A stretch of 64,000 nt of DNA. It comes from Hippopus hippopus (taxonomy: Eukaryota; Mollusca; Bivalvia; Cardiida; Cardiidae). The notes beneath the pieces are model-generated. The model was not told where the DNA came from. It saw only the letters and a program-made list of their open reading frames with translations, and searched no databases. Below are positions 7,296 through 16,167 of this stretch, one piece after another. A program made the translations under genes and the position numbers. The stretch covers positions 43,756,129-43,820,128 of the forward strand of contig OX328109.1 of NCBI GenBank assembly GCA_946811185.2, given 5' to 3'. The first letter of the stretch is position 1; every line of letters starts with the position of its first letter.

Positions 7296-7673
7296 ATGGA
7301 TATACATAAATTTGGTATAAAACCTAACATTACTACCCAACATAAAACTATATTTTGGAAACCTCATTTACATGGAGTAAGATATCCTCCCTTAAAGCAA
7401 GATTCTCTAAAATGGAAAATATACTCACAAGTAACTATCAAGATTCCTCCTAATAATGGTATGAGAGTTTCGTTAGGATTTGGTTATATAGCTACACGAG
7501 GAGTTGTAGTGATATCTATTAGTAATAAATGGGAAGATAGTTTAAGCCTTTCTAATGGTATACATCTTGATAATGATGTTAATGATATCTTAGTTTACAT
7601 TTATAATTTCTCACAAAAACCAATCGAAATACCTGATGGAGAGTTATTCTGCTATCTAAAATATTTATCATAA
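7296..7673 (+). CDS. Small beta-rich protein, possible dUTPase-like fold
   Basis: 125 aa, predicted all-beta. The last 40 residues (DNDVNDILVYIYNF to IPDGELFCYLKYL) resemble the strand arrangement near the end of trimeric dUTPases, where an Asp, a Val/Ile strand, Asn and a Gly-Asp/Glu turn follow one another. The dUTPase catalytic motifs are not recognisable, so a structural or trimer-forming role seems more likely than an enzyme. It sits within the virion-protein block. Function not known. Confidence 0.6.
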   Translation: MDIHKFGIKPNITTQHKTIFWKPHLHGVRYPPLKQDSLKWKIYSQVTIKIPPNNGMRVSLGFGYIATRGVVVISISNKWEDSLSLSNGIHLDNDVNDILVYIYNFSQKPIEIPDGELFCYLKYLS

Positions 7674-7695
7674 AAAAAATTACTATATTAATAAA

Positions 7696-8361
7696 ATGGC
7701 AGATACAAATCAGGAACACCCTAATAAATTATATCCTATATTACCTAAAGAACCAAGTACCGCAAGCGCCCCACCTATTGAAATGGAAGTAATGGATAAT
7801 GGTCATTCTTATAGACTTAAAAAAATATCTGAAGTACAAAATTTTCTAAAGAAGGAAATAAATGAAAGAGAGAGATTGAATAAGAAATATGCTAGAATGG
7901 CTAAAGTAGTTGATAATGTTGAAGGAGCATTGGTTGTTGTTTCATTAGCGTTAGGTGGTGCAGGTGTTATTTTGCTTTCAACTGTTGCAGCGGCACCCGT
8001 TGCTGTAGGTTTGGAAGCTGCTGCTGGTGTAATCGGTCTTTCTTCATTGGTTAGTAAAATATTTGTTAGGAAAACTACTACTAAAGCTGAAAAGCATTTG
8101 AAAATACAAACTCTTGCTGCTGCTAAGCTTAATACTATAGATAATCATGTATCAAAGGCTTTAATGGATAACCACATATCTGATGATGAGTTTAAGTTGA
8201 TAATGGATGAAATGAATAAGTACGAAGAAATGAAGAGTGAAATAAGAAGTAAATTTAAGAAGAAGGTAACAACAGAAGAAAAGGAAAGTTTGATTGAGAA
8301 AGGGAGGCAAGAAGCGAGGGAGTCCTTTCGGAGGCTTGTCGAAAACAAACATACTGTCTAG
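7696..8361 (+). CDS. Membrane protein with hydrophobic hairpin and coiled coils
   Basis: 221 aa. A proline-rich N-terminus (residues 10-35) and a charged helix (50-70) lead into two hydrophobic segments at about 77-100 (VEGALVVVSLALGGAGVILL) and 100-120. A long charged, probably coiled-coil C-terminal half follows. The layout suggests a virion or host-membrane protein with a re-entrant hairpin. I do not recognise a named family. An overlapping frame that reaches past the stop is described under findings. Confidence 0.65.
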   Translation: MADTNQEHPNKLYPILPKEPSTASAPPIEMEVMDNGHSYRLKKISEVQNFLKKEINERERLNKKYARMAKVVDNVEGALVVVSLALGGAGVILLSTVAAAPVAVGLEAAAGVIGLSSLVSKIFVRKTTTKAEKHLKIQTLAAAKLNTIDNHVSKALMDNHISDDEFKLIMDEMNKYEEMKSEIRSKFKKKVTTEEKESLIEKGRQEARESFRRLVENKHTV

Positions 8362-8546
8362 TATACCTTTTAAGTTACCTAATTTACCAAGTTTTAGATG
8401 TAAATGTCAATGTGAAATAGGAGATAATGATGATTAATAAATATATAAAAGCATTATATATGCTCTTATATATTAAAATCTATGATAAAATCTATGATAA
8501 AATCTATGATAAAATCTACGTTAAAAAAATATGTTGCTAATTAAAA
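8362..8546. repeat. Short intergenic stretch with 12-bp tandem repeat
   Basis: Three and a half copies of AAAATCTATGAT (475-486, 487-498, 499-510 of the 8000s, then a partial copy) lie 30 bases before the next gene. This may be a regulatory iteron. The first 80 bases also carry the tail of an alternative reading frame rich in Cys/Lys. Confidence 0.7.
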
Positions 8547-9407
8547 ATGTCATTTCTAAAAATAACTGACCCTGCAAAAAGAGACTTAATTGTAAAAGAG
8601 TATCTCGAAACGAAAAAGAATATTCGGGATAATCTACTATCAGAGAGAACAGGTGAACAAGAATTACAAACTGACCTTTCAAAGTTTTTTAAACCTATAA
8701 CAGAAACGCAAAAAGCTGCAGCAAAGGAGATTACTGAGGAGCTTAAACCTATTAAAGAAGGTGTTGAAAGATTACCACAGGCTATTACTTTCCCAGCATT
8801 TCCATCTATCACAGCTTATGATAAACCAACAGAAGAAGACCCGCTATTTATCGGTGAAATAGCGGAGTTGTATTTAAGAAAGTTTACTAATAAGTCTGAA
8901 GCTGACAGAACCTATGGAATATATGACAGAAAGGGTAGGTTTTATATCGGTAACAAACCAATTGTTATTCGTGACAACGATATTATAGTGGATGGTGAAG
9001 AATATCCTGGTACCCCTGGTCTATGGGAGTTAATCATATCTAAAGATCCCGATAATAATATTTTTGTGGGTGAAGATTATGAGAATTACGCAAAGTTGAT
9101 GGTAAAAACCGGCTCCATTTTTCGTGACAACAACCCAAAAAGTAAATATCCTAAATCTTCTAAAAGTAAAAAATGGAATTACATACTTAAACCTATTTGG
9201 GATAATAAAAGATTTCATGAAGGTAGTGGTATCATTGTCATCCCATCTGACCCTAACGCATTACTAGAAAGACTAGACCTGTTGATGGCAAGTAAAGAAG
9301 CAGGTAATACAGGTGTAAAAAATGAGGTAGTAAGCATTTGTGATGAATTAAAAAGACAAGGTGTTTTAAATTCACACGCTTATAAAAATTTAATGTCTAT
9401 ACTATAA
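8547..9407 (+). CDS. Conserved Polinton protein of unknown function (DUF8207-like)
   Basis: 286 aa. The opening MSFLKITDPAKRDLIVKEYL, a central TYGIYDRKGRFYIGNK, GTPGLWELI and a KWNYILKPIW motif give a pattern I associate with a family common in Polintons of invertebrates. I recall it as DUF8207, with the name unverified. There is an N-terminal coiled coil and a globular centre, and no membrane segment. It lies between the membrane protein and a small core-like protein, so a structural or assembly role is plausible. The C-terminal 60 residues after IIVIPSDPNALLERL are helical. Confidence 0.7.
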   Translation: MSFLKITDPAKRDLIVKEYLETKKNIRDNLLSERTGEQELQTDLSKFFKPITETQKAAAKEITEELKPIKEGVERLPQAITFPAFPSITAYDKPTEEDPLFIGEIAELYLRKFTNKSEADRTYGIYDRKGRFYIGNKPIVIRDNDIIVDGEEYPGTPGLWELIISKDPDNNIFVGEDYENYAKLMVKTGSIFRDNNPKSKYPKSSKSKKWNYILKPIWDNKRFHEGSGIIVIPSDPNALLERLDLLMASKEAGNTGVKNEVVSICDELKRQGVLNSHAYKNLMSIL

Positions 9408-9411
9408 AAAA

Positions 9412-9810
9412 ATGATAATCACTAAGAAACACGGATTTAAAAAAAGGTATTCATACGGTGGTGCAGGAATCTTTGATAGTATTGCTAACTTTTTAGCGAG
9501 GCTTTTTACTAGTAGTACAGCTAAACAAATTGCGTCTTCTGCCCTTGATGTAGGAAAGAGTGTAGCTAAGGAAGGAGCAAAGAAAGCTTTAGAGGTTGGA
9601 AAAAGTGCAGCAGTAGAAGCAGGAAAAAAATTAGTTACGAAAGCTTTAACACCAAAATCAAAGCAAATTTTACAAAAATATAATACAACACCAAAACCTA
9701 ATGATACTCCTAAAACACAAAACATTAGCACATTAATAGATGGAAGTGCCATTGCTATTCAAGACTTAGTTAAAAGATTAAACAGTGGAGCGGGTATTAA
9801 AACAGTATGA
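9412..9810 (+). CDS. Small basic alanine-rich core-like protein
   Basis: 132 aa, rich in Lys, Ala and Gly. A basic N-terminus with GGAGIF leads into amphipathic helices built from Val-Gly-Lys-Ser/Ala repeats (VGKSVAKEGAKKALEVGKSA), then a Pro/Thr/Lys linker. This resembles adenovirus core or pVI-type proteins that bind DNA and membranes, an inference from composition. It starts four bases after the previous stop. Confidence 0.6.
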   Translation: MIITKKHGFKKRYSYGGAGIFDSIANFLARLFTSSTAKQIASSALDVGKSVAKEGAKKALEVGKSAAVEAGKKLVTKALTPKSKQILQKYNTTPKPNDTPKTQNISTLIDGSAIAIQDLVKRLNSGAGIKTV

Positions 9811-9820
9811 AAAATATAGA

Positions 9821-9855
9821 TAAGTTAAGAAAATTATATTCATTATATAAAAAGA
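9821..9855 (+). promoter_or_regulatory. Early-class leader motif before the 118-aa gene
   Basis: TAAGTTAAGAAAATTATATT followed by an AT spacer and TATATAAAA. The same order and spacing as at 384-425 and 1289-1331, with a few substitutions. Confidence 0.5.
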
Positions 9856-10212
9856 ATGTCTATATTAAATTTTAATCGTGTAGATCATGAAAAATACGGT
9901 ACCGCTACTATTGAAATAGTAGGCGCTTCTTTAAACATAGAAGATTGTGAAATCCTTGAAATTAATAAAACGAAATATAGTTATAAAAAAGCTGTTGTGA
10001 AGTTATCTCCTGAAAAGGCAACCAAGATGAAAGAGATTGAGGAAAAGGTGAATAAATATTTAAAAAATTGGGGTATACCTGAAATAACACTTGTATACGG
10101 GAATAGAGTTTATCCTAAAACTATACTGGATACTGCAAAAAGCATTAAACTTCGAGGTGTGTTTGTTAATGATAGAAATAAGTCTTTTCCCCAGCTTTGG
10201 TTTGAAATTTAA
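9856..10212 (+). CDS. Unknown 118-aa protein, possible nucleic-acid-binding protein
   Basis: 118 aa, mixed alpha/beta, Lys-rich, without Cys clusters or membrane segments. Its leader matches those of the RING genes and PolB and differs from those of the virion genes. That suggests a non-structural role, perhaps single-strand DNA binding during replication. The evidence is regulatory context only, and no diagnostic motif is seen. Confidence 0.55.
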   Translation: MSILNFNRVDHEKYGTATIEIVGASLNIEDCEILEINKTKYSYKKAVVKLSPEKATKMKEIEEKVNKYLKNWGIPEITLVYGNRVYPKTILDTAKSIKLRGVFVNDRNKSFPQLWFEI

Positions 10213-10265
10213 GTAACACAATTATAATTTTTATTTCATTTAAAAATTATAATCACTATTATAAA

Positions 10266-11546
10266 ATGGACATTTTAAAAATAACTGAACCAATTTTAAA
10301 AGATGATAGTATTGATGAGTATGAACACTATGAGTATGAACCGATAACAGGTGCTAATCTCAACAACTCAGGAGGAGATATTAGAATTAGTATCGAAACC
10401 CAAGATATTTTTACTCATCCTAGTGAGAGTTATTTACTTATTGAAGGGCGTTTAACAAAGGCTAATAATACAGCTTACGCAAATGCTGATAATGTTTCTC
10501 TAACAAACAACGCTATGATGTACCTGTTTAAAAATATTAGATACCAACTTTCGGGTATGGAGATTGAATCCATATTGAATCCCGGCCATGCTACTACAAT
10601 GCTTGGGTTGTTAAAATATCCGGATGATTTTTCTAAATCACAAGGTCTAAACCAATGTTGGTATCAAGATACAACAACTGCAGCAGCTGCTCAAAACATA
10701 GGTTGGAATATAAGGAAATTATACATCGTTAATAATTCTGACCCAAAAGGAACATTTAGTTTTAGAGTTCCATTAAAACATATATTTGGTTTTTGTGAAG
10801 ATTATAATAAGATATTGTATGGAATGAAACAAACTCTCACCTTGACAAGAAATGATGATGACAATGCGATTTTTAGAGCTAATGGTGTTGATGCTGGTAA
10901 AATTACATTGGATAAAATATCATGGTTTATGCCTCACGTGCTACCTGCTGATGGAGAGAAGATGGAACTTTATAAAATTATCGAGAAAAAAGAAAAAATA
11001 CCGGTTGGATACAGAATGCTACAATGCGACTCCATTTCAGTTCCTCAGTCAACATCATTTACCTGGAGACTTTCTGTCAAATCATCACCTGAAGTACCAC
11101 GTTTTATCATTGTAGGCTTTCAGACTGATAAAATTGGCAATCAAGAGGAAAATCCAGCCATATTTGACAACGTAGACGTTAACAATATCTATGTCATGTT
11201 AAATTCTACTCGATACCCTGCGGTTGACTACAATCTTTCATTTGCTAAACAGCAATTTAGTAGAGTGTATGGTGACGCTTCTCTATTTAGGTCTAAGTTT
11301 TATAACATGAATGAGTTGGTATCAAATCCTAACTTTGCCCCTTCAGAGTACAAAGCCCTTTATCCTTTGTTTTTGTTTGATGTTTCCAAACAGAGTGAGA
11401 GATTAAAATACTCAGTCACTGATATCCAAATCAAGACAAATTTCGGTGCAAATGTACCTGCAGACACCGAGGCATATGCCGTTATTATTAGTGATAGGTT
11501 AATTAACTTCCAGTCTGATGGAAATAAAATGAGTGTAGTGTATTAA
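10266..11546 (+). CDS. MCP: Major capsid protein (double jelly roll)
   Basis: 426 aa, beta-rich. Typical Polinton MCP features include an N-terminal DIRISIETQDIFTHPSESYL strand region, YLFKNIRYQLSG, and LKHIFGFCEDYNKILYGMKQ in the second half of the first jelly roll. A C-terminal second barrel ends with a conserved AYAVIISDRLINFQSDG-type strand. Length is close to the usual 400-650 range at its lower end. It forms the trimeric hexon-like capsomer. It has a TATTATAAAATG start context after a 53-base AT-rich leader. No stop or frameshift interrupts it. Confidence 0.85.
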   Translation: MDILKITEPILKDDSIDEYEHYEYEPITGANLNNSGGDIRISIETQDIFTHPSESYLLIEGRLTKANNTAYANADNVSLTNNAMMYLFKNIRYQLSGMEIESILNPGHATTMLGLLKYPDDFSKSQGLNQCWYQDTTTAAAAQNIGWNIRKLYIVNNSDPKGTFSFRVPLKHIFGFCEDYNKILYGMKQTLTLTRNDDDNAIFRANGVDAGKITLDKISWFMPHVLPADGEKMELYKIIEKKEKIPVGYRMLQCDSISVPQSTSFTWRLSVKSSPEVPRFIIVGFQTDKIGNQEENPAIFDNVDVNNIYVMLNSTRYPAVDYNLSFAKQQFSRVYGDASLFRSKFYNMNELVSNPNFAPSEYKALYPLFLFDVSKQSERLKYSVTDIQIKTNFGANVPADTEAYAVIISDRLINFQSDGNKMSVVY

Positions 11547-11573
11547 GTTAACTATTTTTTTTTTTATTAAAAA

Positions 11574-11921
11574 ATGATAAAGATTATAGATTTACAAAAC
11601 ATTCTTAGGCAAAATAATATAAGTTTTTATAATTATTGGAATAAAAAGCGGTTGGAGGAGTTGGTAAAAGAACATGGTTTGTTACCAGAGCAGTCGCCTA
11701 AGCTAGTTAAAAAAGAAAAAAGCGAAGACCCTAAGTATGATGAAGTAAGAACTTTTATACGTAATCCTAAAAAAGTTAGTATAGAGGATGTTGAAACTGG
11801 TGAAATAAAAACTTTTCCATCGATTTATAAGGCAAGTCAATTTATAGACCGCTGCCCACAAATTGTTAAGAACTATAATGGTGGAATTTGGAATAATAAA
11901 TATAAGATTAACATTCTGTAA
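11574..11921 (+). CDS. SAP- and NUMOD1-like DNA-binding protein
   Basis: 115 aa. Residues about 5-36 fit a helix-extension-helix SAP-like element (LQNILRQNNISFYNYWNKKR, then LEELVKEHGLL). Residues 68-115 resemble a NUMOD1 module: VSIEDVETGEIKTFPSIYKA, a short helix and a final GG-x-W-x-x-KY-x-I. NUMOD modules occur in homing endonucleases and bind DNA. With no nuclease domain here, a DNA-binding accessory to replication or integration is inferred. It lies just upstream of PolB. Confidence 0.55.
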   Translation: MIKIIDLQNILRQNNISFYNYWNKKRLEELVKEHGLLPEQSPKLVKKEKSEDPKYDEVRTFIRNPKKVSIEDVETGEIKTFPSIYKASQFIDRCPQIVKNYNGGIWNNKYKINIL

Positions 11922-11929
11922 ATTTAATA

Positions 11930-11962
11930 TTAAGTTAAAGAATTATTTTTATATTATAAAAT
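11930..11962 (+). promoter_or_regulatory. Early-class leader motif before PolB
   Basis: TAAGTTAAAGAATTATTTTT followed by TATTATAAAAT and the ATG. Same motif order as ahead of both RING genes and the 118-aa gene. A second ATG 21 bases downstream (11984) also has a TATAAAAATG context, so the PolB start is uncertain by seven codons. Confidence 0.5.
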
Positions 11963-14900
11963 ATGAGAGATTATAATATAAAAATGGAAAACATTAATTA
12001 TAATATATATTCTGTAAAAGGTTTAAAAAATTTGGCAAAGTCTAGAGGAATCAGAGGATTTTCTAGTCTTAAAAGAGCCGAATTGATTGATCGTCTAAGT
12101 AGTTCTTCACCCCCTAGACTTGATAATCAATTCCAAGGATTCACAGTAAAAGACTTAAAACGAGAAGCTAAGTCTATAGGAATCAGGGGATATTCTACAC
12201 TTAGAAGAGCTGCATTAATTAACCGCATCATGAACCGCTCCATTAATCGGGAGTCACCAATATTAGACCATAATATTGATAATCATGGAGTGCCGATATT
12301 ACAACCAACGCCTTATACACCACCACCTCAGACACTAACTCCACCCATAACCGAAATTAATGAGTTGGAGAAGTATTTAAATAGTATTAAAGAAATTCCT
12401 AGAAATATATCACCTAGGATAAAGGCTTTAAAAGAAAAAATAAATAAGATATATAAAGATAAAGATGAAATAAATATTATACAAAGATTATCAGCACTAA
12501 GAGGAGCTGCCATAGAATATTTTATAGAAGGTAAAGGAGGTTATACACCGGCTGATTTCCTTGATTTAGCGAAAGATAAATTAACCAATATTATGAGAAA
12601 TAACCGTCAAACAAAACTTAAACTCGTTATGAAATGTATGATGAGACATGCTTATGATGGTGATCTAAAAGAGATGAATTTCGATTCTGGCTACCCAATC
12701 ATTAATTTAGATGGGTATGATGTGGGTGAAATATATGATGAAATGGTGGAAGATCTATTAAAAAATTTAGCGAAGAGGGAAATGGAAACAGATTATTACG
12801 GATTTCTTTACATAATTGATTTAAGATTACATACAGTAACATATAATCCAATAAGAGGTAGTTCTTGGATACCAACTCCTCCTAAGATAGTGAATACAAA
12901 AAGTGTTATTAACCCGAAAAATGAAAATGATGATATGTGTTTTGCATATTGCATTCTTATAGGTTTAAATCCAAACTCAAATATCCGCCCTGAAAGAATT
13001 AGTAGCCTACAACCCTTGTTAAACAGTATAAATATGAAAGGGATCTGCTACCCCGTTTCCCTTTCTGATAGAATTAAATTTGAGAGCCAAAATCCTTCAA
13101 TATCAGTATCAATTTATGGATATGGTTCCAATGGTGTTTACCCACTTAGTATAAGTAAGGAGGTTTATAAAAGAGAACATCATATTAATCTTTTGCTTCT
13201 TGAGAAGGATGGTAAAAAACATTATTGTTTAATTAAAGACTTGAGTAAATTATTATCTAAACAAATATCCAATCATAACGGTAAAACTTATATTTGTCAA
13301 AGATGTTTAAATCATTTCACAAAAGAAGAAACTTTAAATAAACATTTAGAGTATTGTAGTGAAAAAGATGCTTGTAGAATAGATTTACCTAAAAAGGGAA
13401 CCAAAATATCTTTCGAAAATTTTTATAAACAACAGAGACATCCTTTCACGATTTATGCGGATATGGAGTCTACGTTAGAAAAGAAAAACGAAAAGAAAGG
13501 TAACACTACAAGGGTACTTAATATGCATAACATTTCAGGATATTGTTTTTATATCAAATCTCTTTACGAAGATTTTTACCCTTCAAGGATTTTCCAATAT
13601 TCAGGTGAAAATGCTGCTAAGAAATTTGTAGAGGATTTAGAAAATGTTATAAGAGAAATAGATAATATACCACCAAGGGAAATGATTTATAGAGTTGAGG
13701 ATAAAAGAGAGTTTGATAGAGCAGTAAATTGTTGGATATGTAGTAAGGCATTTACGGAAAAAGATAAAAAAGTAAGAGACCATTGTCATTTTACTGGAAA
13801 GTATAGGGGAGCCGCGCACAATGCATGTAATTTAAATTATAGAAGACCTACTTTTACACCTGTATTCTTTCATAATTTTAGTAAGTATGATGTTCATTTA
13901 TTTATAAAAGATTTAATGAGTACACCTGGTGATATAAGTTGTATACCAACAAATAAGGAAACATATATAAGTGTGTCTAAAATGTTGCCAATAGAATATA
14001 CTGTTAAAGGGGTGAATAAAACTAAAAAACATAAGATTACATTCCTTGATAGTTTAAAATTTCTAGGTAAAAGTTTAGATGAATTAGCTAGCACCCTAGC
14101 TAAGGAAGAAAAGACTAATCTCGTGAAATATTTTGAGGAGGAAAAGCTTGAATTGGTCTCTCAAAAAGGTATATTCCCATATGAATGGTTTGATAACCTT
14201 AGTAAATTAGAGGAAACAAAGTTACCTGAGCGAAGAGCATTTTACTCGAAGCTTGGTTGTAGTGGAATTACTAAGAAGGATTATCAACACGCTAAAAATG
14301 TATGGAAAACATTCAACATGAAAACTTTTAAAGATTATCATGATTTATATAATAAGACTGATGTTTTATTGTTGGTGGATGTCTTCGAGAATTTCAGAAA
14401 TGTTTGCTTTGATAATTATGGGTTAGACCCATCTTGGTTTTATACAGCGCCGGGATTAGCTTGGGAGGCAATGTTAAAAACTACTAAGGTAAAATTAGAA
14501 TTATTATCAGACCCTGATATGATTTTATTTATCGAAAACGGAATAAGAGGAGGTGTCTCAACCATTTTTAAACGATTTGCAAAAGCTAATAATAAATATA
14601 TGGGTGAGAAATATAACCTAAGTGAGCCATCTAAATTTATTACTTATTTGGATGCGAATAATCTCTATGGTTGGGCAATGAGTCAAAAACTTCCTACCGG
14701 TAATTTTAAATGGATGGATGATTTAGAAAATTGGAGGGATCAGCCATGTATATTAGAAGTTGATTTAGAATATCCTAAGGAATTGCATGACTGGCATAAT
14801 GATTTTCCCTTAGCTCCTGAAAGATTAAAGGTAGGTAAGGTTGAGAAACTTATACCTAATTTATATGACAAAACTAAATATATATTACACCGTGAAAATT

Positions 14901-15829
14901 TAAAGTTATATTTAAGTTTGGGTTTAAAGCTTAAAAAGATTCATAGAGGGTTAACTTTTGATGAGAGTGAATGGTTACAAACTTATATTGATAAAAATAC
15001 TAACCTAAGAACAAAAGCTAAATCTGCATTTGAAAAGGATTTCTTTAAACTTATGAATAATTCTGTATTTGGTAAGACTATGGAAAATATTAGGAATAGA
15101 GTAGATATAAGATTAGTTACTACCAAGGAAAAATCAGAAAGATTAGCCGCTAAACCAAATTATTATGATACATCTATCCTTGATGAAAATTTATGTATAA
15201 TTCAAATGAAAAAACAACGATTGTATTTTAATAAACCTATTTATGTGGGGATGTGTATTTTAGATTTAAGTAAGACATTGATGTATAACTTCCATTATAA
15301 CTATATTAAAAATAAATATAATGAAAAAGCTAAACTTCTTTTCACTGATACAGATAGTTTAATGTATGAAATAGAAACGGAAGATTTTTATAAGGATATT
15401 AGTGATGATGTTAAAGAATGGTTTGATACGAGTGAATATCCACCTAATCATCCTTCAGGTATTCCTACAGGATTAAATAAGAAAATTGTTGGTATGTTTA
15501 AAGATGAGACATGTGGTAAGATTATAGAGGAGTTTGTAGGTCTCAGGTCTAAGTTATACTCTTATAAAATGTATGATGATGAAGAGGAGAATAAGAAATG
15601 TAAGGGAATTAAAAAGCAAGTAGTAAAAGCATTTATTAAACATAAGCATTATAAAGAGTGTTTGTTTGAAAAGAAGACACATTTAAGGAAAATGGTAGTT
15701 ATTAGGAGCCATAAGCATGAGTTATATACTGAGGAAATAAATAAAATTGCCTTGAGTGATAATGATGATAAAAGGTTTGTTTTAGAGAACAATATTGACA
15801 CATTAGCATGGGGGCATATATTAATATAG
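11963..15829 (+). CDS. POLB: Protein-primed family B DNA polymerase
   Basis: 1288 aa. Two SAP-like repeats occupy about 15-46 and 59-89 (both with the RGIRG/IGIRG plus LRRAxLI pattern). A C2H2 knuckle lies at about 442-465. The exonuclease I motif with its Asp and Glu is in TIYADMEST (about 497). A Cys/His HNH-like insert CWIC to DHCHFTGKYRG (about 590-625) follows. Polymerase motif A is DANNLYGWAM (about 896), motif B KLMNNSVFGKT (about 1029), motif C FTDTDSLMYE (about 1127), and GLRSKLYSYK is near 1193. All catalytic aspartates are present, so the enzyme looks intact. It copies the linear element from a protein primer bound at the TIRs. Its last 17 codons lie inside the right TIR, so the left TIR carries a copy of that tail. 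Confidence 0.93.
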   Translation: MRDYNIKMENINYNIYSVKGLKNLAKSRGIRGFSSLKRAELIDRLSSSSPPRLDNQFQGFTVKDLKREAKSIGIRGYSTLRRAALINRIMNRSINRESPILDHNIDNHGVPILQPTPYTPPPQTLTPPITEINELEKYLNSIKEIPRNISPRIKALKEKINKIYKDKDEINIIQRLSALRGAAIEYFIEGKGGYTPADFLDLAKDKLTNIMRNNRQTKLKLVMKCMMRHAYDGDLKEMNFDSGYPIINLDGYDVGEIYDEMVEDLLKNLAKREMETDYYGFLYIIDLRLHTVTYNPIRGSSWIPTPPKIVNTKSVINPKNENDDMCFAYCILIGLNPNSNIRPERISSLQPLLNSINMKGICYPVSLSDRIKFESQNPSISVSIYGYGSNGVYPLSISKEVYKREHHINLLLLEKDGKKHYCLIKDLSKLLSKQISNHNGKTYICQRCLNHFTKEETLNKHLEYCSEKDACRIDLPKKGTKISFENFYKQQRHPFTIYADMESTLEKKNEKKGNTTRVLNMHNISGYCFYIKSLYEDFYPSRIFQYSGENAAKKFVEDLENVIREIDNIPPREMIYRVEDKREFDRAVNCWICSKAFTEKDKKVRDHCHFTGKYRGAAHNACNLNYRRPTFTPVFFHNFSKYDVHLFIKDLMSTPGDISCIPTNKETYISVSKMLPIEYTVKGVNKTKKHKITFLDSLKFLGKSLDELASTLAKEEKTNLVKYFEEEKLELVSQKGIFPYEWFDNLSKLEETKLPERRAFYSKLGCSGITKKDYQHAKNVWKTFNMKTFKDYHDLYNKTDVLLLVDVFENFRNVCFDNYGLDPSWFYTAPGLAWEAMLKTTKVKLELLSDPDMILFIENGIRGGVSTIFKRFAKANNKYMGEKYNLSEPSKFITYLDANNLYGWAMSQKLPTGNFKWMDDLENWRDQPCILEVDLEYPKELHDWHNDFPLAPERLKVGKVEKLIPNLYDKTKYILHRENLKLYLSLGLKLKKIHRGLTFDESEWLQTYIDKNTNLRTKAKSAFEKDFFKLMNNSVFGKTMENIRNRVDIRLVTTKEKSERLAAKPNYYDTSILDENLCIIQMKKQRLYFNKPIYVGMCILDLSKTLMYNFHYNYIKNKYNEKAKLLFTDTDSLMYEIETEDFYKDISDDVKEWFDTSEYPPNHPSGIPTGLNKKIVGMFKDETCGKIIEEFVGLRSKLYSYKMYDDEEENKKCKGIKKQVVKAFIKHKHYKECLFEKKTHLRKMVVIRSHKHELYTEEINKIALSDNDDKRFVLENNIDTLAWGHILI

Positions 15830-16167
15830 GTTTGAGATTTTGCTCATATAGGTATATGAGGGAAAAAATGAAATGTAGTCCCTCATGCATGGACTTATTC
15901 TATGTTGACACATGGGGGGACCCCACACATTATTTGATGCGTTGACTTATCTATTGATTGATGTGTTGGCTTATCTATTGATTGATGTGTTGGCTTATCT
16001 ATTGATTGATGTGTTGGCTTATCTATTGATTGATGCGTTGGCTTATCTATTGATTGATGCGTTGGCTTATCTATTGATTGATGTTTTAATTTCTGGTTAC
16101 ATTCCTGGAAATTAATTCTTGGGAAATGTTTGAAGGGTTAAGGGGTTAAAGGGATTAGGGGATTAGG
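15780..16167. repeat. Right terminal inverted repeat
   Basis: Mirror of 1-388 with no difference found. Includes the PolB stop codon region and the inverted 24-bp array (15928-16083). Because the left end is cut by the window, the arm may extend further outward into 16168-16437. Confidence 0.95.

Noticed and set aside
10852..11115. 87-residue frame inside the MCP gene
   Set aside because: Out-of-frame shadow of the capsid gene, with no conserved features.
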